DNA of 64,000 bases from Gnetum montanum (Eukaryota; Streptophyta; Gnetopsida; Gnetales; Gnetaceae). The stretch spans positions 22,042 through 86,041 of the forward strand of contig MNCI01007686.1 of assembly GCA_015680685.1 (NCBI GenBank), read 5' to 3'. Below the pieces are notes generated by a model, which was given only the letters and a program-made list of their open reading frames with translations, was not told where the DNA came from and ran no database searches. Of the stretch, positions 1 to 10,016 are shown one piece after another (the stretch's first letter is position 1; the number at the start of each line of letters is the position of its first letter). Both the position numbers and the translations under genes were made by a program.

Positions 1-1738
1 TGAGCGAGATCATCCTCTGTCAAATGTGCTATGTGCATAGACCGTTCTAGGTTCATGATAAGGGTTGGTCGATTGCACATAGACTAGTACTCATTTGGAT
101 TTTCTAAGGATTTCTAGCTTTCCTCAATTGGTGGTTTCAGATTAAGGGTTGGAAGTTGGCGACACTCTTACTCCAGTGCATCTATGCTTTCTTCGTGGGC
201 ACAAGTTGGTCCCCCAGTTAGTTCCATGCATATTGGTNTTTGGATCTCTCCCTCTCAATTCAGTCATGGGGGATATGGCCACCTATGTTGATCATTTGAG
301 GCCCTCAGTTCTTTTTAAATTTTTGTTTTACACATTTTCGTTTTACAAATTTCTTTAACTTTTCTTATTTTTGTTTTACAACATCATTTATACTTTTTCA
401 TTTATTTGTGTGTTTAATTACTTTGTTTGATTTGTCACTTAATAAGTGCTCCGAAGATGTATGAATTGTATTCCATTGATTGCTAATGTTTGGTTTTTAC
501 CTTTAAGTTATGATGTTGATACTAAGGTATGGTTCTTTTGATATAACAGGCAATGAGTCCACATCACCCACGCATCCATAAATTTCTATGGTCTCTCTTA
601 GCTTGGAACTGTACAATCCCTTTTCCAATAATAAGAACTATCAATGAATCGGTGACTGGGCGTTTCTCAAACTAAGGAAGGACTCAAGGATTGAAAAGGA
701 TGTGACTTCAAGGGGATTTGATGCACTTGTGCTGGCCATTCTCTTGGGTGCTTGGATGTTTTCTTCTTGAGTTTTCTTACCGTTTCGATGTTGCGACATT
801 ATCAGGAAGCTGAGCAAATAAAAATAATAAGTCTTTGCATGGTGTGGTTCTCACGCAAAAACACAAAAAAAAGTGAGAATTCAAAGCACATCCCTTAGAA
901 GAAATAATCATTTGGGCTACAAGCACTAGTTATGGAACTAAAATAAACATGTTCCCTCTAACTAAGGCCCTTCTTGCTTCCTACTTTCTCCTCTTTCGTT
1001 TCGTCGGAATGGTGGTGGCTCTTTGGTGGAAACATTCTTGTTACTTCAAGTGGATGGATGGGTTGAATGTATTAATGCGAAGTCACTGAATTTGGGTTGT
1101 TTGAGGCTAGATTTGAAATGAGATCTACTAGTTCTTCAGATTCCATTCCATTCTCTTCTTTCCATCCTTCTTTCCCCATTTATCACCTTATTTCTGGTTG
1201 TATCAGTAGTCTATATTTTGGTGGATGCATTGTTTTCTTTTTGGTAAATTATTGTGGTTAAGACTTTAAATCTTGTCTCCAAATGACATTCCTAGAGCCT
1301 ATAGATTCTTTGAATGTGGGATTATCAGGGAATTAAGGACATGAGCCTACTTTGGGGAGGACCCACTGGCATTCCTATTTGGTGCATCCGTTAACTTCTT
1401 TCCTTTAAACATTTCCACAATCACCATCTATTTTTTTCATCTCCATCTTTGGCATCCATTTTATTGGCGTGGCTGTTGTTTCTTTTTCTCCATTCTTCTT
1501 ATTCCTTATCTTTTTCCATTCTATCGCTACTGGAGGTTCACTCTCAGTCATGGGGGTCCTGGTCCAATTTTTTTGATTTTTCTCTTAATCCCTACACCTC
1601 GGGCAGTCACTAGTATTATTTCTCCAAATCTGTATCAGCCATATCACAACTCAACCAATGGACCTACATCAAAGCAAGGTATCAATTGCATTATGATTCA
1701 TTTATCCTTGCTAATATCAAACTGTGTTGTGTGTGCAG

Positions 1739-1804
1739 ATGGCAATCATACAACAATGGATTGGATTTGGAGGAAACACTTGGAATGGACTGGTGTTGAA
1801 GTAG
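1739..1804 (+). pseudogene. ORF2 start remnant of element D
   Basis: An ATG sits directly after a splice-acceptor-like run (GTGTTGTGTGTGCAG), exactly as at the ORF2 starts of A, B and C. The frame closes after 21 codons and the rest of ORF2 is absent, so only the junction is recognisable. The following text to about 1820 does not match ORF2 of the other copies. Confidence 0.4.
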
Positions 1805-2082
1805 TTATGTAAGGGACAAGATTGATGGTGTGCTTATAGATGGACAATGAAAAGTGAAATCTTGGCATCGGCAGCAACAAACTTCATTTTTTCTCTCTCT
1901 CTTCTTTCTTCTCTCTTAGCGGCCAAATAAGGCTGGATGTCAAATATGTATAATGTTCACTCTTGTTGTCATGAACACTAAATTTTGTCATGTTTTGTAA
2001 TGATGATCCATTCACATGTCATCCCATTTACCATTAGTGTCATTCAAGTCAATAATCCCATACCTTCCCAATATTTTGTAAG

Positions 2083-2119
2083 GAACTCGAGGACGAGTTT
2101 TCATTCAGTCATGGGGCTA
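2083..2119 (+). promoter_or_regulatory. Polypurine tract region of element D
   Basis: The segment CTCGAGGACGAG, then TTCAGTCATGGGGCTA, lies directly before the LTR start. The same arrangement occurs before the LTRs of B, C and E in their own orientation. A CGAGGACGA block just upstream of the plus-strand primer is common in plant Ty3/gypsy elements. The purine run ATGGGG is the candidate primer for plus-strand DNA synthesis. Confidence 0.55.
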
Positions 2120-2917
2120 TGATGCGTGATATCGCATGGGCCACGATATCACGTCAGCCCCTATGATATCGCGTATGCGATATCACAATCCGTTGCCTTG
2201 TCTATAAATAAGAGGCGTCTTTCTCTTGTTTCCTCATCTAGATCTAGACCCTTAGCTAAACTCTGGCAGTTTTACCATTCCAAAGATAGAATAATTTCCA
2301 TGTGCCCGCAGTAGGAGTCTCAAAGTGAATAGATCTTTATTCGAGCAAATTGTACCTGAGCACACATTTGTGTACGGAAATAAAGACAAACTTTCTGATA
2401 AACCTTGCAGTGCATGGAATAAGCTAATTAGGATTTAATTAATGTTAAATGCTTAAATGCTTTCTTAGATAATTAATCGCTCTCAACCCTCAACTCCTAG
2501 TTAAGTGCATCCAATACGACCACTTTGAGCACGTGTGCTACGCTTGGTAACCCAGTACCGAATAGCATTTGGTAATCCTAGTAGCGTTGCACTAGTTCAA
2601 GGTGTGTACAGCAAGTGGGAATTGATACTGATGCTAGGATGATTAAAGCTTAGTTAGTGAAAGTTAGTTACTTAGTCTCTTCACCCTTTCCTCTCTTAGC
2701 ATAGGTGATAAAAAGATAAAAGACATAAAAATCATATACCTCAGACTTACTTAACCATACAACCATGACAATACAAGTAAGCCTGGGAATACAACGATTA
2801 ATTAACCTTAAGTATTCCATAAGGTGCATAAGCACTTAGTCCTTGGAGTTCAACCGAATTGCGCGTATAACGCTTGTATTTGTATGGTTGAGTGTAGGGG
2901 TACCTCACCACTCATCA
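2120..2917 (+). repeat. LTR of element D (Athila-type, 798 bp)
   Basis: It begins TGATGCG and ends CTCATCA, so the ends are inverted repeats as usual for LTRs. A TATA box (CTATAAATAAG) is at about 2201. The R/U5 part shares with all other copies the block AGTAGGAGTC...GATCTTTATT, a polyadenylation-like AATAAAGACAA, and two copies of a TTGGTAAYCC motif. U3 carries four GATATC palindromes, unlike the TCGACG-type U3 of A and B. It is preceded by a polypurine tract, so it is a 3' LTR. No primer binding site follows; a G-run and then a Gag fragment follow instead. Confidence 0.8.
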
Positions 2918-2929
2918 GGGGGGGGAGGG

Positions 2930-3175
2930 AAGGATAACTCAGATCCATAGACCCATCTTCAACCCTTTCACGATACTTACAAAAGAAGCCAAAATTTGGT
3001 ACCACTCTTTGGATTTGGAACCAATTCATAGATGGAGTATGATGCTTGAGATGTTAAGTGACAAATATCAAACATACTCCCAAGTGTCCAATCTGAGAAA
3101 GCAAATCCAATGCTAGAGACAAAGAACAAATGAACCCTTGGATGCAGCCATGGACACATAAACACATTTCATTCC
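2930..3175 (+). pseudogene. Gag fragment of an Athila-type element
   Basis: One frame gives WYHSLDLEPIHRW and, further on, KYQTYSQVSNLRKQIQ. These match the Gag domains of C (WYRSLELDSIHRW) and B (WYCSLELKSIHRW). Only about 80 codons of the central Gag domain remain, starting 12 bases after an LTR with no primer binding site or Gag N-terminus. This is a rearranged scrap, not the 5' end of a normal element. Confidence 0.65.
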
Positions 3176-3475
3176 ACCCTTTTTACACTTTATCTAAAAA
3201 ACATAGACTTGATTGGAAACTTTTCTTTTTAAATAGAAATAGAAATCTGTTTTGAGGAAAACTTTCATCGAACTTAAGATTTAATGAAATAAAAACCTCA
3301 TTCCTAATAAAACTTAGGAAACTATGCAAACTCAATATCATATAAACTATTCTATGGGTGGAAAGAGAATAGTTAGAATAACTCTCTTAGGGATTATCAT
3401 ATTGAGATTCTTTTCATATGTTATCTTAGTTGGAATGAATGCTTTTCTTTCCTCTTCTTACCTAGTTGAAGTCTC

Positions 3476-3997
3476 ATCTTGGTCTTCACCTTTATCTTCC
3501 ACAATTGTTTTTGTCTTCGTTGCATCCATCTCTTTAGCTACTAATTTTTGAGGTTCTCCCCAATTAGATGTTTTTGTGTCTTGAGACATAAAAGCTTCTC
3601 CCCAGGAATCATCTCTACTAGATTACCTTTGATCTTCAGCTTGATTATTACATTCATGAAAGCTACCCCAAACATTGGAATGTATGGAAAGTCCACCGAT
3701 AAGAAATCTAAACTCATCTGAAAGCCACAATAGGAAAGGGCTTTCACTTAATGCTCCATGGGCGGTTGCCTTACAATAGGCCCTCAACACATGTTTTGGA
3801 CAACATCCCATGACATATGGGATAAATGGCCTTCTTACTACTCTTTCTCTAAGAACCATCTTCTTCCTCACACTTAAACACTTCACATACTTTCTCCACT
3901 TAAGTATTGAATTGAGAAATGATGAAATCCTAAGCAATCCACATCTCTTTTTATAGTGTAAAGAAAGTTTGAAATTCCCACCAATTTCACTAACCAA
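3476..3997 (-). pseudogene. Unidentified broken reading frame
   Basis: Two overlapping minus-strand frames read like one frameshifted coding sequence. The first (3997 down to about 3720) contains RRPFIPYVMGCCPKHVLRAYC. The second (about 3747-3541) contains SVDFPYIPMFGVAFMNVI. A third frame continues with an acidic, lysine-rich tail ending at a stop near 3477. I do not recognise the family. Position and strand would fit a 3' part of the Tat-type element that follows, but it could be a separate repeat or a captured gene fragment. Confidence 0.3.
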
Positions 3998-3999
3998 CT

Positions 4000-4540
4000 T
4001 TGCCTCTTTGCCAAAATTAATTATCTTTCCATCATTATACGGTAGGCTAATTTGAATTCCACTATTTGGTTATTGAAATTAATTCACCACCAAGTAATTA
4101 TCTAACTGTCACTCCCACTTATACAAAGAACAAGTAATGATTACTTGAGATAATATAAATTAAATAATTTAATTAACACTTTAACTTAAATATTATTTAA
4201 ACTAGTACTCTAACATATACATGTTTTAATAATACTAAATAGACTTATCTAAACATACGTATAGGATATATATGTTATGGTTAGATGTTATATAAGACTA
4301 TATGAATGTTAGATATATATATTATTACTAAAATTTCATTATTTACTACTATGTATACTAAATATTATTATAGTTACCTACACCCACATATATATATTAT
4401 TATACTATATACATATAGATTCAAATTGTGGGCAGTTGTCCAAAATAATGTTTTATATGCAAAGCATTATATGGAAACTGCAACTCTATCCCATCTAGCG
4501 TCGATAATTTGCATGTATCTCTGGATAATTATTTTCTAAT
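4000..4540. other. AT-rich DNA without a recognisable gene
   Basis: Very AT-rich stretch with many ATATAT and TTAATT runs. The plus-strand ORF at 4306-4539 is compositional (tyrosine- and isoleucine-rich) and looks non-coding. It may belong to the 3' end of the Tat-type element, but no LTR matching 10017-11085 was seen here. Confidence 0.4.
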
Positions 4541-5420
4541 CTAAAACAAACTAGTCCATATTGCTAAAAACTTATTTGACTTTTTCATATTCCATAATAA
4601 TACAAGATTACCGACCTTAAAAGTCCTTTTCAGAGCCTTTCTATTGAACCACCTTTTGATTTGAGAAGCATTCTTTAATAAATTATCTTTAACTTTATGC
4701 ATTTCAGCTTCTCTTTTGATGAGAAAATTCATGAAACTTCTATTTTTATCAATTTTTTTACTATATTTTTGCACAAAATCTGATGCCAAACTTATAATTC
4801 TGTTTGTAATTCTTACAGTACGATTAGTCCATAATGCAGATTGCAAATAATCAATCCAATTTTCTAGATTTCGGGATCTCTTAATGTAGGAAATAAGCTT
4901 ATTATTTTTAGATTCAGCTAAGCCATTTCTTTGTGGATAATAATTTGAAGAAGAAAATATAAACATAGAATTTTTTGGCACCCATGTAATAAATTCCTCA
5001 GATTAAAAAGTAGGTCCATTATCAGATACCAACACTTCAGGTAGACTAAAACAACTTAAAATCTGATCTTCCAAGGACTTAATCACATCTGATGCTAAAT
5101 GTTTTTTTAGAGCCCTTGTTTTAGAAAATTTAGTAAAACAATCAGCAGCTGTGACAATAAACTTGTGTCCTACTCTCGATGGAGTAATTGTACCCATGAA
5201 ATATAAGCCCCATTGCTAAAATGGTCTATCCGCTATTACCGATTTTAAAGGGGCTTTAGACTTTTTGACTTTTGTCCCATGAATTTGACATTTGTAACAT
5301 TTTTGAATTTTCAAACTAATATCTTGATACATAGTAGCCCAGTAAAAACCGTAACAAAGTATATGTCGCATAGTGGACTTAGGATATTCATAAAATAAAT
5401 TAAAATGATTATGAAATTAT
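4541..5420 (-). pseudogene. Integrase region of element T
   Basis: Integrase inserts the cDNA copy into the genome. At about 5270-5420 a degenerate H2C2 zinc-binding region is visible (spaced histidines, then CYKC). The core follows in pieces: AADCFTKFSKTRAL with the first Asp, LVSDNGPTF with the second, and YPQRNGLAESKNNKLI with the Glu, so the D,D,E triad survives. The C-terminal part (about 4541-4750) contains RTFKVGNLVLLW, the usual start of the small C-terminal domain. A break at 4982-5002 separates the two main reading frames. Not functional as it stands. Confidence 0.75.
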
Positions 5421-5689
5421 TCTAAGATAGGACCAATTTGATCATTGTGAACACATTCGAACAAAACCCCTCTAAAATCCTTTCTATATAACACTCTATC
5501 TTTAATCACAAATTTATTTACCTTTGTAAAGAAAACTCACTTTTGACTTGCAGTTAAGTTTTTTGAAACCTTTCATATATCAAGGAATTCTAGAATTTCA
5601 TCATACGAATTTTCCTTAGGAGTCTTAAGCACACATACTTCATCTTTTCTAGTTATTAACTTGGATAATCCCATTCCTTTAATGGTTTT

Positions 5690-6860
5690 TCATATTTCTA
5701 ACGAAAATCTAAAACTTTGAAGTTTTATGAGCCACTTTCCTCTTTTCAATCCAATTTCATTTTAGGCTAAATATTGTTTAACTGTAGGCTCTATTAGCAT
5801 GATGTGAACTAATGAGCTTTCCAAATAATACTTGAAATGTTGAAGTGCCTTAATAACTACGAATGCTTATTTCTCTAATTCTGAATAATTAAGCTCTAAA
5901 CCTTTCAATTGATATCCAAAAAATCCAAACGGTTCATCTTGTCCATCATATTTTTGAGTTAAAATGATAACAATTGAATCATTTAAGCAAAAGCATATAA
6001 CCAAAAGTCATCTTTCAATTTTTTTTACCAAGTAAGAAGCTTCTTGAATAGCTTTCTTAGTTTTTGATAAAGCTTTCTCTGACTCCAGTGTCTTCTCTAC
6101 TAGGACATCTTTCTTTAGCATATGCATTAGAGGTTTAGTAATTTCAATGAATTCAAGGATAAATTTCTTAATGAAATTTATCTTCCCAAAGAAAGATCTA
6201 AGAGACTTTTTACTTGTAGGATACTTAATCTTCTATATTGCTTGAATTTGGGAGCTAGCTATAGCAATTCCTTCTTAACAAATTACATGGCCTACTAAAC
6301 TTCTAGATTTAACTCCAAAGATACATTTCTTAAGATTCAATGAAATACCATACTCGCAACATATCTCAAAAACTTGTTAAAGATGACCAATATGATCTTC
6401 CTTCCTTTTTGAAAAGATGGTGATACCATCTAAATAAAAAAAATTGACCTATTAAACCTTTAAAGGCTAAATCCATTACTCTTTGAAAAGTAGCTCCAAC
6501 ATTTGATGATGCAAATGACATTCTTTGATAAGGAAAGTTCCCCATTTTGTAGTAAATTTTGTGCTATATTTATCATCCTTATGTACCATGATTTGATTAT
6601 AGCCTGAAAAACCATCTAGGAAAGAGTATACCTGACAACTTGATACTTTAATCAACATTTCATCAGTTCTAAAAAGTGGGTATATATATTCTCCTGAGGC
6701 TTTATTCAATTTTTTGCAATTCACACAAAGTTTGATATCACCATTCTTCTTTCTTACCGGTACAAGGTTAGCAAGCCATGTCAAATATTGAACTAGATAT
6801 ATGACTTGGGCTTGTAATAACTTCTTAATCTTAACTCAAATAGGTGGCTCAAATGATGGA
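5690..6860 (-). pseudogene. Reverse transcriptase and RNase H of element T
   Basis: RT copies the element RNA into DNA. The segment at 6476-6784 contains TWLANLVPVRKKNGDIKLC and SFLDGFSGYNQIMVHKDD, the fingers/palm part with the first catalytic Asp. After frameshifts the second motif is at 6425-6436, where YLDD has become YLDG, losing one catalytic Asp. Then come a VGHVI-type block, KSLRSFFGKINFIKKF and, at about 5750-5990, an ordinary gypsy RNase H (LNYSELEKEAFVVIKAL). Many stops are present. The motif set is Tat/Ogre-like and distinct from A and B. Confidence 0.75.
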
Positions 6861-7309
6861 TTAAATTTCCTTTATTTTTTCTAAACTTTCTTACAACTAT
6901 CTATTAAATGAATCTTATGTGTCATCACATCTAGTCTAAAAGTTTTAAGATCATCATAAGACCAAGCAAAATTTTCTAAATTATTTTTTAGAAGTAACAA
7001 TAAATTTTTCTTAAAAACTAAATCCTTATCCTTTGTGACATTTAGCATCTTTGGTAACTCAGTAGATTCGAAATTCATTAATTCATAAGCTTGATCATCT
7101 AGATTCTATATATCCTTTCTAGTAAGTAAATTTTTATAAAACTTACGTTCATAATCAATCACTTTTTTAGGAATGGAATTTATCCCAAACCTTGATGTTA
7201 TTTTAAGTATGATTTAACTTTTAAATTCTTGTTTATTTCTCAAGAATATAAGCAATTGATCATCATCTTCAAATACTTGTAAATGCTTTATGTTGTCTGG
7301 TATTGATGG

Positions 7310-7786
7310 CTAATGTTTATTCTTGATGATTACATCTTCATAACTTTCTATCATTTTCACATCTAATGATGAAGCTACTTTTGCTAAGTCATTTGCTATA
7401 TAATTATCTTCTCTATGTATATGTTCTATTTGGTAATGATGAAATTGATTCAGCATTTTGTAAACACACTATTTATAGGATCACAAGAATGAACTCTTTA
7501 CTACATTATTACCTTTGACCTATTCACGTACCAATCTTGAGTTGTCTTTTATGGTGATTACACTTATTCCTTTTTCCAATTCTATTTTAATTCCAATACT
7601 TAGAGCTTCATATTTAGCCTTGTTATTTGTACAAGGGAAAGATAGATGAATTTCTTTGAATATTTTTGGAAAATCATCTTTTACTAGAACTACTCTAGCT
7701 TGTGTGCCTTTTAAGCTACAAGAACCATCAAAGTACAATTTCCATTTTCTCTCATTTTGAGATTGTTCTTTTTCCAAATTATTCAT
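7310..7786 (-). pseudogene. Additional RNase H-like domain between protease and RT (element T)
   Basis: The frame at 7520-7786 contains WKLYFDGS (first Asp), CTNNKAKYEALSIGI (Glu) and ITIKDNSRLV (next Asp), a classic RNase H spacing. After a short break, 7310-7470 reads HYQIEHIHREDNYIANDLAKVASS, matching the end of the RNase H fold (H..R..N..A..LA..AS). This is the archaeal-like type of RNase H (aRH) known as a second RNase H in Tat/Ogre elements. Here it lies 5' of RT, while a normal RNase H also lies 3' of RT. In the Tat elements I know of, the extra domain follows the first RNase H, so the position is unusual. Confidence 0.65.
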
Positions 7787-7930
7787 TTCTTAAAGTGTGC
7801 AAATTTTGGTTTCAATAGCTCTTGTTTTAACAATCGTGTTCTTTCCATTTCAAGCAATGTTTTCAACCATCAATTGTTCACTATATATGTAAATTTGATT
7901 TGGTTTCCCTTTCCAAGGTAGCCACATGTG

Positions 7931-8317
7931 TCAATATGTTGATATATAACTTGAGAAATGTTTACTCCAACTTCTACTCAACAAAAGACTATGTGAATCT
8001 AGTATATCTATTACTTGAATAGTTATTCTACTCTTCATACAAGGTTCAGAAGCGATTTCTAATAGAACATTGGGCAAATGACCCACAATCTTCACTCTAT
8101 CTTTATCCACCTGAATGATCCTTTTATTTGATTTTTCTGGAATCATACCAAGTTTTTTGCATATAGATAATGACATAATAGTATATGTAGCTCTAGAATC
8201 AATTAAAAAATTGTGAAGATACTTGTCCTTTAACTTCATTATCAAAAGAAAAGGAGGAGCTTCCCTATTAAGAGTACAATCATAGCTAGGTTTTGTTTTC
8301 TCATCATTGTTTAACAC
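7931..8317 (-). pseudogene. Aspartic protease region of element T
   Basis: The frame contains FLIDSRATYTIMSLSICKKL, the aspartic-protease active-site region in which the usual D-S/T-G-A appears as DSRAT, so the Gly after the catalytic Asp-Ser is lost. A hydrophobic stretch follows (about VKIVGHLPNVLLEI). This enzyme matures the Gag-Pol polyprotein. It lies between Gag upstream and the extra RNase H downstream, the expected gypsy position. About 128 codons remain open. Confidence 0.65.
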
Positions 8318-8518
8318 ATAGCTTAATTTTGATTCTCCAACTCTCTTTTTACCTTTAATAAACTCTAAAGCTTTTATTTGATGATCGCCAATCTACAATA
8401 ATTGATATATATTAATGTTGGCTCTAACATATTTAAGATATTTAATTAAATCATATTCTCTATCTCCATAAAAGCTTGGTTTCTTTATCCACTTATTGAA
8501 AGTTTGATTTTAAGTACT

Positions 8519-9660
8519 TTACTCTACTTGAGCTTCTCTATTTTTATTTTTCTCTTTTCTATTTGGTTCAAAACCCTTTCTCTTAGTAGATTGATTAGAA
8601 ATGACTTTTAGAGGCCTAGAAGTAGTTAATCTTCCTTTTGATCGCAGATTATATCCATTTTCCTTATTGTTATTACACTCTTCATCTGATGGTATATCTT
8701 CTTCAAAACTTGATATAGTAGAGGTATCACTAGATCCATTGTTAGAATATTTGCTTGCATAATGAACATTAGATAGCTCATTATCAGATTCAATATCAAG
8801 GAAGTTGGACATGATAAGATCACTTTCATCCTCATCTTCTACTAACTTAGTATCTTGATGTTTATGTTTTCTATTTTTCTTATCTTCCTTGATTTTAACT
8901 TTTGCCAAAGATTTCTCTAGCTTCACTACTTTGTTGGACAAGTCTCTCATTAACTATCCTTTTTTAGATTCTTTGCTTTCTAACTCTTGCTTTATCTTAA
9001 TATGAGATGGACCTCATAATGCTTTATGTTGAGCAAAATCTTGCATATGAATCATCATTTTTTCTTCTCTTTTTTGAGTTGTAATAATATCTTCATGATT
9101 CAAGTTTAACTATTTTTCTAATTGTATAGCTTCACTAAAGTAGTCATTCAATGTTAACAACTTTGGAGTTTTCCTTAGCCAAATTAAAATATTGGGATTC
9201 ACAACCTTAGGATAAGTATCTCTAACCATTTCGGCTAATGTTCTATATTTTCTTTGAAAGAGCCCATAAATTTGTTGAAACTTGATGCTGAAATCTCTAA
9301 TTGACTCCTTGTTGTTGATCTAATTGATTGCCAAATTAGTCCAAGAAAAGACTCTTCATATTATCCCAACTTGTGATATTGTTGCTTCATAAGTTCAAAT
9401 ACCAAATCTAAGCCATATCCTTTAAATTTACTATAAGGAATCTACAAGCTTGATCTTAATGTTGAACATTTGCATGAGCCAAAGCTAACTCAAATATGCA
9501 AATATACTCTTTAGCTAAGTAAGATTTTCCAGGAATAAAAGGTTTAGGCAAATATTTGTAAACTACCTTAGGAATATTGTAGTAATTTTGAAAACCTAAA
9601 GGTATAACTCTTTGCCAAGGATTTACCATCCTATTATAATTCTTTTTAATTTTTTAACTC
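8519..9660 (-). pseudogene. Gag region of element T
   Basis: At 9100-9660 disrupted frames show a retrotransposon-type Gag: YLPKPFIPGKSYLAKEY, and SNNITSWDNMKSLFLD followed by FGNQ, the conserved W...F...F pattern. An open frame of 143 codons at 8519-8950 is Lys/Glu/Ser-rich, as in Gag C-terminal tails. Stops are frequent in the first part. Gag forms the particle that packages element RNA. Confidence 0.55.
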
Positions 9661-10000
9661 TTATACTTCTTTGACTTTCTCTTATAAACTAATAACCCAG
9701 ATAGAAGGGGTGATCTTCTTATCTTTCTCGTCTTTACTCCACTACTTGTTTCAAACTCAAAAACCTTCTTATGTTATTCTTTTAATGAACAATGAGTCTT
9801 ATAATCAAGAATTTCTTTGGAACCTTTGAAATCTTCCAAACTATCAATCTTCTTGGTCATGAACTAAAAATAGTATCTAATTTCTTAAACCCTTCTAGCA
9901 AAAAAGAACTATTGATGTGTTAGGACTATTAGGCTTATGAACTTTAAGGATAAATTTTCAGCCCTCCTTCTAGTGTCAAAAGAACTGTTGATGACCATTT

Positions 10001-10016
10001 GGGACCAGATTGCCAA
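10001..10016 (-). promoter_or_regulatory. Candidate primer binding site of element T
   Basis: Read on the minus strand, TTGGCAATCTGGTCCC follows a CCCCACA end, giving the usual CA|TTGGC junction of LTR and primer site. The tRNA cannot be assigned with confidence. Confidence 0.35.

Larger units (their letters stand above)
1..2119 (+). mobile_element. 3' internal region of Athila-type element D (post-integrase spacer, ORF2 almost deleted)
   Basis: This is the 3' part of a Ty3/gypsy element that begins left of the window. The T-rich tract at about 300-400 (runs of TTTTGTTTTACA) and the block at 550-720 (CAATGAGTCCACATCA, later GGATGTGACTTCAAGG) match the same positions in element B (43230-43760); the second also matches A at about 23130 on the other strand. 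This places 1-1730 as the spacer between integrase and ORF2. From 1820 the sequence resembles the extreme 3' end of B (about 47100-47324), ending in a polypurine-like site next to the LTR. The body of ORF2, about 2.8 kb in A and B, is missing. No intact ORF is present. Confidence 0.7.
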
